16,445 nt of DNA, from assembly GCA_947448095.1 (NCBI GenBank), contig CANFNN010000029.1:1-16445 (forward strand), in the 5' to 3' direction. Position 1 is the stretch's first letter, and the number at the start of each line of letters is the position of its first letter. The notes beneath the pieces were generated by a model that saw only the letters and a program-made list of their open reading frames with translations, did no database searches and was not told the origin of the DNA. A program made the position numbers and the translations under genes. This document shows, in pieces, positions 1-6,977 of the stretch. Source of the DNA: Bacteriovoracaceae bacterium (GTDB taxonomy: Bacteria; Bdellovibrionota; Bacteriovoracia; Bacteriovoracales; Bacteriovoracaceae).

Positions 1-150
1 AAAGTCCGACATTTTTTTACGGGCCATACCGTGTTGGCCTGGACCATACGGTTTTCTTTCCAAGGCACCAGCTTTACCAAGGCCTGGAAGTTCAACACCA
101 AGTCGGCGTTGAATTTTGAAGCGCGAGCGCCCCATGTCGATTTTAGCCAT
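1..150 (-). CDS. rpsD: 30S ribosomal protein S4, N-terminal part (runs off the left edge)
   Basis: The first 50 codons are visible on the minus strand, starting at ATG 150-148. S4 binds 16S rRNA early in 30S assembly, and in many bacteria it represses its own mRNA. The fragment reads MAKIDMGRSRFKIQRRLGVE, then a Leu/Gly-rich stretch, then LERKPYGPGQHGMARKKMSD. The RRLGVEL and ERKPYGPGQHG motifs followed by RKKLSxY-like residues are diagnostic of bacterial S4. The zinc-binding Cys cluster found in some S4 N-termini is absent, so this is a C-minus form. A strong Shine-Dalgarno AAAGGAG (157-163) sits 6 nt before the ATG. The gene heads its own transcript and is divergent from the small membrane-protein gene at 378. 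The rest of the gene and any rpoA/rplQ partners lie outside the window. Confidence 0.93.
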   Translation of the reverse strand, partial: MAKIDMGRSRFKIQRRLGVELPGLGKAGALERKPYGPGQHGMARKKMSDF

Positions 151-244
151 AAAATTCTCCTTTAGGCATTAGCAGGAAACATTAAAATATTAAAACTTAT
201 CTCCAGGGAGCCTGCATCCTCACAAAGAAAAAAGAGTGGTGGTA

Positions 245-274
245 GTTATAAGTGAAAATGACCACTTATGGCAA
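245..274 (-). promoter_or_regulatory. Probable sigma70-type promoter of rpsD
   Basis: Read on the minus strand, TTGCCA (274-269) is followed by an 18-nt spacer and TATAAC (250-245), good matches to -35 and -10 consensus. This predicts a start near 238 and a leader of about 88 nt before the S4 ATG. The leader holds a short stem, CAGG/CCTG (204-214), too weak to call a regulatory fold. Based on sequence only. Confidence 0.55.
248..269. repeat. Inverted repeat between the -10 and -35 of the rpsD promoter (candidate operator)
   Basis: ATAAGTG (248-254) and CACTTAT (263-269) form a perfect 7-bp dyad with an 8-bp spacer. A further AAGTG half-site follows at 273-277. The dyad fills the spacer of the predicted rpsD promoter, where a bound protein would block RNA polymerase. 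No regulator is identified. Confidence 0.4.
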
Positions 275-377
275 GTGATTCAATCGGTTAATGCAAGGCG
301 TTTTGAAGAATAGTGAGTTTAGGGCGAGTTTTTCAAGAAATCGCGGTATAGTTTACTCATATCCTTAGGAGTTTTTT

Positions 378-581
378 ATGCAAAAGTTAATAATTATCGT
401 GGTCGCCATTACTGTGGGTATTCTGGGCAGTGATTACATCATTAGTAAAAATAACCTGGCCCAAGGTCCAGAGTCTCGCCCGGCTTCTAGAGCTCAGCAA
501 TTGGATCAGGGTAGCGAGCAATTGATTGATGAGGATAGTATTGCAACTCTTCAGGCAGCGACTTTACGAGATGCTGAATAA
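378..581 (+). CDS. Small single-span membrane protein, function unknown
   Basis: A 67-residue protein with no recognised family. Residues 3-23 are a hydrophobic helix (KLIIIVVAITVGILGSDYII), best read as a membrane anchor or uncleaved signal. The rest is a short polar, acidic tail rich in Q, E, D and S with no cysteine, presumably periplasmic. The start is supported by AGGAG (367-371) 6 nt before the ATG. A possible -10 TATAGT lies at 347-352, with no convincing -35. The gene is divergent from rpsD, and its stop codon lies only 5 bp from the stop of the oppositely oriented ribH. Small size, good SD and a clean anchor favour a real gene, but no function can be assigned. Confidence 0.6.
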   Translation: MQKLIIIVVAITVGILGSDYIISKNNLAQGPESRPASRAQQLDQGSEQLIDEDSIATLQAATLRDAE

Positions 582-586
582 TCAGC
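573..586. terminator. Short inverted repeat exactly between convergent stop codons (possible weak bidirectional terminator)
   Basis: GCTGA (573-577), loop ATAA, TCAGC (582-586) make a perfect 5-bp stem with a 4-nt loop. It spans the TAA of the small plus-strand gene and ends one base before the ribH stop codon. On the plus strand it is followed by TTATTT, a poor U-tract. The stem is short, so termination is only a possibility. Confidence 0.3.
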
Positions 587-1054
587 TTATTTGCCCTGAA
601 GCTTTGGAATTAAGTTAGCCATTTCGATAGCGGCCATGGCCGAATCCCAGCCCTTATTTCCGGCCTTAGTTCCAGCGCGCTCAATTGCCTGCTCAATTGT
701 ATCAGTTGTCAGGACTCCAAAGATGGTAGGAACGTGAGTTTTTAAACTGACGTGAGATACGCCTTTAGCTGTTTCAGAACAAACATAATCATAATGAGAC
801 GTTGATCCACGAATCACGGCACCCAGACAAATCACGGCATCGTATTTTTTTGATTCGGCTAATGCCAAGGCCGCCAGAGGAATTTCAAATGCACCAGGAA
901 CCCAAACTTCATCAATATTTTCTGGATTGATGTCATGACGTTTTAAGCAATCAATCGCACCACCTAAAAGTTTAGAAGTGATGAACTCATTAAAGCGAGC
1001 AGACACAATAGCGACTTTCAGTTTGGATGCGTTTAATGAACCTTCGATTTTCAT
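587..1054 (-). CDS. ribH: 6,7-dimethyl-8-ribityllumazine synthase
   Basis: Condenses 5-amino-6-ribitylamino-uracil with 3,4-dihydroxy-2-butanone 4-phosphate to give lumazine, the penultimate step of riboflavin synthesis. The 155 residues are normal family length. Visible hallmarks are RFN (20-22) in the substrate pocket, GAFEIP (54-59), GAVIRGSTSHYD (78-89) with the catalytic His87, the conserved block GVLTTDTIEQAIERAG (113-128) with phosphate-binding Arg126, and NKGWDSAMAAIEMANLI near the C-terminus. It is the last gene of the riboflavin unit, 11 bp after ribBA. It has only a weak SD (GAGA), so translational coupling is likely. Its product is normally an icosahedral or pentameric cytoplasmic assembly that can associate with riboflavin synthase (family knowledge). 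Confidence 0.97.
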   Translation of the reverse strand: MKIEGSLNASKLKVAIVSARFNEFITSKLLGGAIDCLKRHDINPENIDEVWVPGAFEIPLAALALAESKKYDAVICLGAVIRGSTSHYDYVCSETAKGVSHVSLKTHVPTIFGVLTTDTIEQAIERAGTKAGNKGWDSAMAAIEMANLIPKLQGK

Positions 1055-1065
1055 AGTAGTCTCGA

Positions 1066-2304
1066 TTATTGATTGAAAAGTTTTTGTTTTAAAAGGTGAC
1101 CAAGTTTAGTTTTCTTAGTGAATAGGTACTGCGCATTTTTAGTATTGGCATCAATTTCAAGAGCTGAACGCTCAATTTTGGTGTGCCCAAGTTTAGTCAG
1201 ACCCTCAATTTTTTGAGGGTTATTAGTCATGAGTTTCATGCTGTCGATTTTAAAATATCTCAGAATCTGAGAGGCCATGGTGTAGTCACGAGAATCAACT
1301 GGAAATCCCAAATGGAGGTTTGCTTCCGCGGTATCCATTCCTTGATCTTGTAATTGATAAGCACGGACTTTATTAAAGAGACCAATGCCGCGACCTTCTT
1401 GACGAAGATAAATCACAGCTCCTGAGCCTTTTTCTTCCATTGTTTTCATACAAGCAGCGAGCTGCTCTCCGCAGTCACAGCGAAGACTTCCAAGAATATC
1501 ACCTGTGAAACATTCTGAATGAACGCGAACCAGTGTCTCGGGATTTTGCAATTGAGACGGGTCACCCTTAATAATTGCAACATGCTCTTGCTTAAGGATC
1601 GCCGATTTAAACATATACATCTGAAAGTCACCGTACTTCGTAGGAAGAGGGATTGACTCAACAGTGGAGATAAGGTTTTCGTGTTGCTTACGGTAGGTAA
1701 CGAGTGCATCAATGGAGACGACTTTAAGATTGTGTTTTTCAGCGAGAGTAAGGAGCTCAGGCAATCTTGCCATTGAGCCATCTTCATTCATAATTTCGCA
1801 AATCACGCCAACCGGACTCATTCCAGCAAGTTTAGAAAAATCGACAGCAGCTTCGGTGTGACCTTGGCGCTCGAGAACGCCGCCATCTTTAGCAATCAGC
1901 GGAAAAATGTGGCCAGGGCGAGTGAAGTCACTGGCCTTGGACTGAGCATCTGCCATGAATTTCAGCGTGTGAGAGCGATCCGAAGCAGAAATTCCGGTAT
2001 GAACTTTTTCTTTGGCATCAATGGTAACGGTAAAAGCCGTTCCCATGGTGTCGGTATTGGTCTGAACCTGCAGTGGCAGATCTAATCTTTTAGCAATTTC
2101 TTGAGACAGGGGAGCGCAAACTAATCCTCGCCCATGAGTGATCATAAAATTGATCGCTTCGGGAGTAATCATGTCTGCAGGCATAATGAAGTCACCCTCG
2201 TTTTCACGGTCTTCATCATCCACAACAATAATCATGCGGCCGAGTTTAAGATCGGCTATCGCTGCTTCAATTGAATCTAGGGGACGCAGATTTTTAGTCT
2301 TCAT
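1066..2304 (-). CDS. ribBA: Bifunctional 3,4-dihydroxy-2-butanone-4-phosphate synthase / GTP cyclohydrolase II
   Basis: The N-terminal half (about 5-205) is DHBP synthase, which converts ribulose 5-phosphate to DHBP plus formate. Key residues are in VVDDEDRENEGD (27-38, acidic residues E34/E36/D38) and RQGHTEAAVD (146-155, His149). The C-terminal half (about 215-400) is GTP cyclohydrolase II, which opens GTP to the pyrimidine precursor. Zinc cysteines are C265 in VHSECFTGD and C276/C278 in RCDCGEQ; RQEGRGIGL (301-309) and the DxRxY motif D337/R339/Y341 are also present. The 412-residue length is typical of the fused enzyme, and neither half has lost its core residues. The start overlaps the end of ribE by 11 bp, with no strong SD, consistent with coupled translation. 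Together the two halves supply both branches of the pathway. Confidence 0.97.
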   Translation of the reverse strand: MKTKNLRPLDSIEAAIADLKLGRMIIVVDDEDRENEGDFIMPADMITPEAINFMITHGRGLVCAPLSQEIAKRLDLPLQVQTNTDTMGTAFTVTIDAKEKVHTGISASDRSHTLKFMADAQSKASDFTRPGHIFPLIAKDGGVLERQGHTEAAVDFSKLAGMSPVGVICEIMNEDGSMARLPELLTLAEKHNLKVVSIDALVTYRKQHENLISTVESIPLPTKYGDFQMYMFKSAILKQEHVAIIKGDPSQLQNPETLVRVHSECFTGDILGSLRCDCGEQLAACMKTMEEKGSGAVIYLRQEGRGIGLFNKVRAYQLQDQGMDTAEANLHLGFPVDSRDYTMASQILRYFKIDSMKLMTNNPQKIEGLTKLGHTKIERSALEIDANTKNAQYLFTKKTKLGHLLKQKLFNQ

Positions 2305-2941
2305 ACTTCACATCAAAAAAGTTTTTTGCCCATTCTTCCTTCTTTGAGTTTCCATCAAAGCGCAGAAAGTTTTCGATATATTTAGCGATCATATCTACCT
2401 CTAGATTAAGATGATCACCAACTTTTTTCGTGCCGAGTGTAGTCTTTTCAAGAGTATGTGGAATGATTGCCACAGTTAGTGAGTTGAGGGTGAGCTTGGC
2501 AATGGTTAGACTAATCCCGTCGAGCGTGATTGAGCCCTCTGATATCATGTACTTACGGAGTTCTGCCGGAATACTGACTTCAATCTCCCAGTTTTCACCT
2601 GTCGTCTTAATTTGTTTAATTTGTCCCATGGCATTCACATGCCCCTGAACAAAATGGCCTCCCAAACGATCATTGGGTCTGAGCGAGAGCTCTAAATTGA
2701 CCTTGTCGCCACTCTTGAGCGTTCCGACTGAAGTCTTTTGCAGGGTCATATGAACGGCCTGAACCTTGAAAGTGTCACCATTAATTTGAGTCGCCGTTAG
2801 GCAGCATCCGTTGGTTGCGACAGAATCATCAATCTGAATTTCTTTGATTAAAGAAGGAGCCTTGATAATAAATTCTTTTCCTTCAGTATTTTGAACGACG
2901 GAAACAATCGTTCCTACTTCTTGAATAAGTCCTGTGAACAT
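2294..2941 (-). CDS. ribE: Riboflavin synthase, alpha chain
   Basis: Dismutates two lumazines into riboflavin plus a ribitylaminopyrimidine, the last committed step. The protein begins with the family signature MFTGLIQEVG. It has two similar beta-barrel halves: the first with SVATNGCCLTAT (40-51) and GHFVQGHVN (95-103), the second with EGSITLDGISLTIA (135-148). It is 215 residues, about the usual length, with an extra charged tail after residue 190. Small departures from consensus are Thr43 where Val is usual in SVAVNG, and Asn103 where Asp is usual in GHVD; neither argues against activity. AAGGA precedes the ATG with normal spacing. It lies 9 bp after ribD and overlaps ribBA. Some nomenclatures use ribC for the same gene. 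Confidence 0.96.
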   Translation of the reverse strand: MFTGLIQEVGTIVSVVQNTEGKEFIIKAPSLIKEIQIDDSVATNGCCLTATQINGDTFKVQAVHMTLQKTSVGTLKSGDKVNLELSLRPNDRLGGHFVQGHVNAMGQIKQIKTTGENWEIEVSIPAELRKYMISEGSITLDGISLTIAKLTLNSLTVAIIPHTLEKTTLGTKKVGDHLNLEVDMIAKYIENFLRFDGNSKKEEWAKNFFDVKYED

Positions 2942-2950
2942 AAAAATTCC

Positions 2951-4006
2951 TTATTTGAGCCGGCCACTGATGAAGAGGTCTTCACCAATCCAGCGCGATT
3001 CAGTTTGTGTTAAAAAAGGCCTCTCACTCAATTGAGTTAAACCCAAATCTCCGAGCGCATTTTTGCCGGAGCCCAAAAAGCTGGGACTCATAAAGAGACT
3101 GACTCGATTGACTAGCCCTTCTTTTATAAATGAGGAAGCGAGATCTGAGCCACCTTCTAAAAAAAGATTGATCAGCTTACGCTCAAATAAATCTCGCATG
3201 GCCTCAGCTAAGGTCTCACAGCGAATGATGTTCTCATTAGGAAATGGGAACTGAAGATCTGTATGAGTGTAAATAAGAGTCTTATGTTTTAATTCATCAG
3301 TGAAGAGGTGTGCTGATGGCGGAAGATTTCCTGATCTTGAAAAAATAATCCTAAAGGGTTGTGGCCCTTGGTATTGAGGTAGACGGACATTGAGTTTGGG
3401 ATTGTCCTGTCGAACAGTTTCCGCTCCAGCTATGACTCCCTGATGAAGTGAGCGCAGCTCATGCACGTATTGACGAGACTTTTCACCCGTTATCCATTGA
3501 GATTCACCACTAGGAAGTGCGATCTTTCCATCCAAAGAAGCGGCCAGTTTTAAATGAATGAAAGGCTTTTTATTTCTTTGGGAGTGAAAAAAAACTTCGT
3601 TCAGTTTTTCACCTTCGTCACTTAAAATTCCGTGCTCGACTTCGATTCCGCTTGCCCGAAGAAGTTCGACTCCTTGACCATTGACCAAAGGATTCGGATC
3701 TAAATTACAAATAACAACTTTTTTTATTTTTTCTGCAATTAATCTCTGGGCACACGGAGGAGTTTGTTTACTGGTGTGGCAGCATGGTTCAAGATTGACA
3801 TAAATGGTTGCTCCCTCGGGGGACTCGGAGCAGTTATTTAAAGCATCCACTTCCGCGTGATCAAGACCCTGTTGGTGATGATAACCCTCTCCAAGAATTC
3901 GGCCCTCTTTTACGATCACTGCACCTACGAGGGGATTGGGCCAGGTGAGACCTTTTCCAAGTTTCGCGAGTTCAAAAGTTTTACGGATAAAATCTTCGTT
4001 CTTCAT
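2951..4006 (-). CDS. ribD: Bifunctional diaminohydroxyphosphoribosylaminopyrimidine deaminase / 5-amino-6-(5-phosphoribosylamino)uracil reductase
   Basis: Carries out steps 2 and 3 of the pyrimidine branch of riboflavin synthesis. The N-terminal zinc deaminase (about 1-145) shows NPLVGAVIV (24-32) and zinc ligands His50 (in HAEVDA, catalytic Glu52), Cys75 (in LEPCCH) and Cys85 (in TPPC). The Cys75-Cys85 spacing is one residue longer than usual. The C-terminal NADPH reductase (about 148-351) shows KLAASLDGKIAL (153-164), GVIAGAETVRQDNPKL (190-205) and LFLEGGSDLASSFI. The 351 residues are normal. The start overlaps the end of the upstream recombinase-like gene by ATGA (4003-4006), so the two are co-transcribed and probably coupled. 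Confidence 0.97.
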   Translation of the reverse strand: MKNEDFIRKTFELAKLGKGLTWPNPLVGAVIVKEGRILGEGYHHQQGLDHAEVDALNNCSESPEGATIYVNLEPCCHTSKQTPPCAQRLIAEKIKKVVICNLDPNPLVNGQGVELLRASGIEVEHGILSDEGEKLNEVFFHSQRNKKPFIHLKLAASLDGKIALPSGESQWITGEKSRQYVHELRSLHQGVIAGAETVRQDNPKLNVRLPQYQGPQPFRIIFSRSGNLPPSAHLFTDELKHKTLIYTHTDLQFPFPNENIIRCETLAEAMRDLFERKLINLFLEGGSDLASSFIKEGLVNRVSLFMSPSFLGSGKNALGDLGLTQLSERPFLTQTESRWIGEDLFISGRLK

Positions 4007-4947
4007 TCTTGGTCCTGAATATCTTTATAAACTTTGCCAACGGGGTTTTGCTTAAGTTCTTCCAAATAGAGATCTAAAGAATAAGAAGGGGCCACACCGA
4101 GCCATTCTTTAATCGTTGTATGATTAATATTTTGGTTTAGCCATTTGAAGATACAGGATTGGCGCAGGGATTTTGCTGTCATGTCACTTTTGACATCTTT
4201 TCTTAGGTCTTCAAAAAATAATTCAGTTCCTCGAGGAGAGAGACCACCGGCCAGGATCTTATAAGGATTTGCATTGAACAGTAGCTCTTTAATTTCGAGT
4301 TCTTCTTTTTTTAACAATTGCTGGTAGTGAGTTTTGTAAAAAAGAAAATCAGCATTAAAACTCGCTGGCAGTGGCACACTGTAGGGATCGCGCTTAGGAT
4401 GCTCGACCAGAATTCTGAAGCCTTTTTGATCTTTTAAAATACTCGTAAAATGAAGTTTTGCCATGTCCGAGACTTTAAGACCTGCCCCATAAATGAGATG
4501 AAAAATAACCAGGTTCCTAGCGTTTACGATTTGCGCTAAGCCATCAGTATTTTGAATTCTTTTTTTCAAGATCTGGTAGGTTTTGAGGACTTCGGGAAAC
4601 GGGGTCGGTTCTGGGTTATCCAGAACTTTGGGCGAGACGGCCATTTTTTTTAGTGGATTATCAGGAAACAAATTTTGCGCCATTAGAAAATCAAAAAATA
4701 AGCGCAGAGCCTGAACGCGTCTTCTGACTGAATTGGGAGAGTCGTATTTATTGTCCAGGTAATAAGAATATTCTTGAACCTGCTGAGTAGTGAACTCACG
4801 GATTTTTAAGTGTTGTTGTTTATCCAGTAGAAAAACATTAAAGCACTGCAGATCTGCCTTGTAATTCTTGACGGTATTAAAGCTCTTTCCCTGCGTTTGA
4901 AGCAGCTTTAAAAATTCTTGCTGTTTTTCTAATAAGTTGATTTCCAT
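4003..4947 (-). CDS. Tyrosine recombinase (XerC/XerD-like) family protein with degenerate active site
   Basis: The 314 residues from ATG 4947-4945 have the Xer architecture: a SAM-like core-binding domain (about 5-95, SFNTVKNYKADLQCFNVFL) and a C-terminal catalytic fold (about 130-300). Aligned by eye with XerD, box I LLYATGLRVSEL becomes HLIYGAGLKVSDM, so catalytic Arg is Lys158. A basic residue near the beta-hairpin Lys is kept (K185). HxLRH becomes KSLRQ, so the His is Lys259, Arg262 is kept and the next His is Gln263. LGH becomes LGV, so His/Trp is Val285. The nucleophile Tyr294 is in place. Strand exchange is therefore doubtful; DNA binding or a structural role is possible. A TTG at 4989-4987 would add 14 residues, but the ATG aligns better with Xer N-termini. 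The gene heads the riboflavin unit, overlapping ribD by 4 bp. No att-like sites or cargo surround it. Confidence 0.8.
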   Translation of the reverse strand: MEINLLEKQQEFLKLLQTQGKSFNTVKNYKADLQCFNVFLLDKQQHLKIREFTTQQVQEYSYYLDNKYDSPNSVRRRVQALRLFFDFLMAQNLFPDNPLKKMAVSPKVLDNPEPTPFPEVLKTYQILKKRIQNTDGLAQIVNARNLVIFHLIYGAGLKVSDMAKLHFTSILKDQKGFRILVEHPKRDPYSVPLPASFNADFLFYKTHYQQLLKKEELEIKELLFNANPYKILAGGLSPRGTELFFEDLRKDVKSDMTAKSLRQSCIFKWLNQNINHTTIKEWLGVAPSYSLDLYLEELKQNPVGKVYKDIQDQE

Positions 4948-4950
4948 GGG

Positions 4951-4965
4951 TTCGTATATTACGAA
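4951..4965 (-). promoter_or_regulatory. Perfect hairpin between Shine-Dalgarno and start codon of the recombinase-like gene
   Basis: TTCGTA (4951-4956), loop TAT, TACGAA (4960-4965) make a 6-bp perfect dyad. On the minus strand AAAGGA (4973-4968) lies 20 nt from the ATG at 4947, too far in linear form. Folding the 15-nt hairpin leaves 5 unpaired nt, an ideal spacing. The same dyad could instead be a protein-binding operator in the 72-bp divergent gap. Confidence 0.4.
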
Positions 4966-5019
4966 AATCCTTTGGACTTGGGAAGCCAAAAGAGCTAATC
5001 TATGCGCCTCGGAGGACCC

Positions 5020-6630
5020 ATGATTACTGTCTCAAACCTAAGCAAGTCGTATGGCGGGCAAGTTCTGTATCAAAATGGATCTTTTTTCATCGGAGCCGGT
5101 GAAAAAGTAGGACTCGTTGGACCCAACGGCGCAGGAAAGACCTCCCTGTTTCGTCTTATTAGGGGGGAAGAGAGGGCCGATACGGGAACGATTGATTTTG
5201 CGAACCGCCTAAGGATTTGTTACTTTTCTCAAAGTGTCGGCGAATTAAAAGGCCGAAGTGCAATTGAAGAAGTTATTCATGGAAATCCTCGTCTAGGATT
5301 TTTAAAAACAGAAATATCTAAAATTGAAAAAGCTCTTGAAGAAGGTGACTATTCTGATGAGTTGCTTGAAAAGCTGGGTGACTTTCAAACAGAATTCGAA
5401 AAACTTGGTGGCTATGACATCGAACATCAAGCGGCCGAAGTCTTAACTGGTTTAGGAATCGCTCCAGAAGACCATGGTCGACCGGTAGAATCGTTTTCTG
5501 GCGGATGGAAAATGCGAATTGCCCTGGCCAAAGTTCTCGCTCAGAAGCCCGAGTTCATCTTGATGGATGAGCCTACCAACTATCTTGATGTCGAATCAAT
5601 CATCTGGCTTGAAGAGTGGCTCAAGGCCTTCAAGGGTGCTGTCTTAATGACAAGTCATGACCGTGACTTCATGAACGGATTAGTGAAAAAAATTATTGAA
5701 GTGAATCATAAACAGATCACCGTTTATTCTGGTAATTATGACTACTATGAAAAAGAGCGAGAGATCAGACGCGAGCAACTAGTCGCCAGTTCAGGGCGCC
5801 AGCAAGCGATGCTTCAAAAAGAAGAAGAGTTTATTGCTAAATTTGCTGCCCGGGCCAGTCACGCGGCCCAAGTGCAGTCGCGAGTAAAAAAATTAGATAA
5901 AATTGACCGAATTGAACTCATGCCTGAAGAGCAGTCCATTAATTTTGAATTTCCGAAGCCACCTCGCTCCGGCAATGATGTAGTGAAAATGGACAGTGTG
6001 GGGAAAGTGTATCTTTCTCCTGAAGGCAAAGAGAAAAGAGTCTTTGCTCAAGTTTCAGGAGTTGTCAGACGCATGGAGCGAGTGGCAGTTGTGGGAGTGA
6101 ATGGTGCTGGGAAATCGACTCTTTTAAAAGTCATTGCTGGCCTGACTGAAGCCACTGAAGGCAAAGCTGAAGTCGGTGCCAATGTTCACCTGGGCTACTT
6201 TAGTCAGTACTCAATGGATGTTTTAAATCCTCAAAAAACCCTGTTTGAAGAAGTTCGGGACCGCGTAGCTGATAAATCTGATGGCTACTTAAGAAGTTTA
6301 TTAGCAGCATTTTTATTCAGAGGGGATGATGTCGAAAAGAAAGTTTCGGTTCTCTCTGGTGGGGAGAAATCTCGGTTAATCCTGGCCACTATCCTTACCA
6401 ATCCATGCAATCTACTTATCTTGGATGAGCCTACCAACCATTTGGATATTCGCTCACGAGAAGTGCTGGTCGAGGCACTTAAGGGCTTTGATGGGACCAT
6501 GCTGATTGTTTCCCATGATCGTCACTTTTTAAAGCAACTTACAACCCAAGTTGCAGAAGTTAATAAAGGTGGAGTAACCTTTTATCCAGGTACTTATAAT
6601 GAATATCTCACGACAATTGGAGGGCATTAA
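5020..6630 (+). CDS. ABC-F family ATPase (ribosome-associated translation factor type)
   Basis: The 536-residue soluble protein has two ATP-binding cassettes and no membrane domain. ABC1 has Walker A GPNGAGKT (34-41), signature SFSGG (158-162) and Walker B ILMDEPTNYLD (180-190). ABC2 has Walker A GVNGAGKS (359-366), signature LSGGE (445-449) and Walker B ILDEPTNHLD (467-476). The linker (about 240-310) is charged and helical with AARASHAAQVQSRVKKLDKI, the tRNA-interaction region in ABC-F proteins. These bind the ribosomal E site and relieve stalled or hard-to-translate complexes (family knowledge). Linker wording resembles the YbiT/YheS/Uup group, but the subtype is not certain. The ATG at 5020 is chosen over an upstream ATG at 5002 because GGAGG (5011-5015) lies 4 nt before it. 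It is divergent from the recombinase-like gene and overlaps the next gene by one base (TAATG). Confidence 0.93.
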   Translation: MITVSNLSKSYGGQVLYQNGSFFIGAGEKVGLVGPNGAGKTSLFRLIRGEERADTGTIDFANRLRICYFSQSVGELKGRSAIEEVIHGNPRLGFLKTEISKIEKALEEGDYSDELLEKLGDFQTEFEKLGGYDIEHQAAEVLTGLGIAPEDHGRPVESFSGGWKMRIALAKVLAQKPEFILMDEPTNYLDVESIIWLEEWLKAFKGAVLMTSHDRDFMNGLVKKIIEVNHKQITVYSGNYDYYEKEREIRREQLVASSGRQQAMLQKEEEFIAKFAARASHAAQVQSRVKKLDKIDRIELMPEEQSINFEFPKPPRSGNDVVKMDSVGKVYLSPEGKEKRVFAQVSGVVRRMERVAVVGVNGAGKSTLLKVIAGLTEATEGKAEVGANVHLGYFSQYSMDVLNPQKTLFEEVRDRVADKSDGYLRSLLAAFLFRGDDVEKKVSVLSGGEKSRLILATILTNPCNLLILDEPTNHLDIRSREVLVEALKGFDGTMLIVSHDRHFLKQLTTQVAEVNKGGVTFYPGTYNEYLTTIGGH

Positions 6631-6977
6631 TGGCCAATAAGGTCGCAATTAAGGCGAATCAAATCTTAATGCGTGAAGGTGAGCACTCTAACAGTATGTA
6701 CTGGGTTCAGCAGGGCCAGTTAATCGTCACCAAAAAACGCCTTAATGAGGAAGTAATTTTGGGTCATATCTTTGAAGGTGAATTGGTAGGAGAAATTTCT
6801 TTTCTCGATAAAGAAATTAGAAGTGCGACAGTCAAGGCCCTGACTGACTGTGAATTAATTGAGATTCCCCAAGAAACAATTGATAACATTTTTAAAACTC
6901 AGCCAAAATGGCTTGAGACTTTAGTTATGACCCTGGCAGAGAGGCTCAGAAAGGCCAATGCTCGGATTAAAATCTGA
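6630..6977 (+). CDS. Stand-alone cyclic nucleotide-binding domain protein
   Basis: The 115-residue protein consists of one CNB/CRP-like beta-roll. It opens with the family's KANQILMREGEHSNSMYWVQ-type strands and has GELVGEISFLDKEIRSATV (50-68), a canonical phosphate-binding cassette with Gly54-Glu55 and Arg64-Ser65, the residues that hold the ribose and phosphate of cAMP/cGMP. A short C-helix (about 92-115) follows. There is no helix-turn-helix, kinase or channel domain, so it is not a transcription factor on its own. The ATG shares its A with the TAA stop of the ABC-F gene, and the SD AGGG lies within the ABC-F end, so translation is tightly coupled. That makes a functional pairing with the ABC-F protein plausible but unproven. 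Ligand identity cannot be read from the sequence. Confidence 0.88.
   Translation: MANKVAIKANQILMREGEHSNSMYWVQQGQLIVTKKRLNEEVILGHIFEGELVGEISFLDKEIRSATVKALTDCELIEIPQETIDNIFKTQPKWLETLVMTLAERLRKANARIKI

Noticed and set aside
631..642. 12-bp palindrome CGGCCATGGCCG inside ribH
   Set aside because: It encodes the conserved AMAA stretch of lumazine synthase; no loop room for a real hairpin and no T-run. Likely coding coincidence.
1446..1787. 113-codon minus-strand open frame inside ribBA
   Set aside because: Out-of-frame shadow of the GTP cyclohydrolase II region, with no SD and no recognisable protein features.
4003..4947. Integrase marking a mobile element or genomic island
   Set aside because: The recombinase-like gene is embedded in a housekeeping operon with a 4-bp overlap, has a degraded active site, and no att repeats, tRNA or cargo genes flank it.
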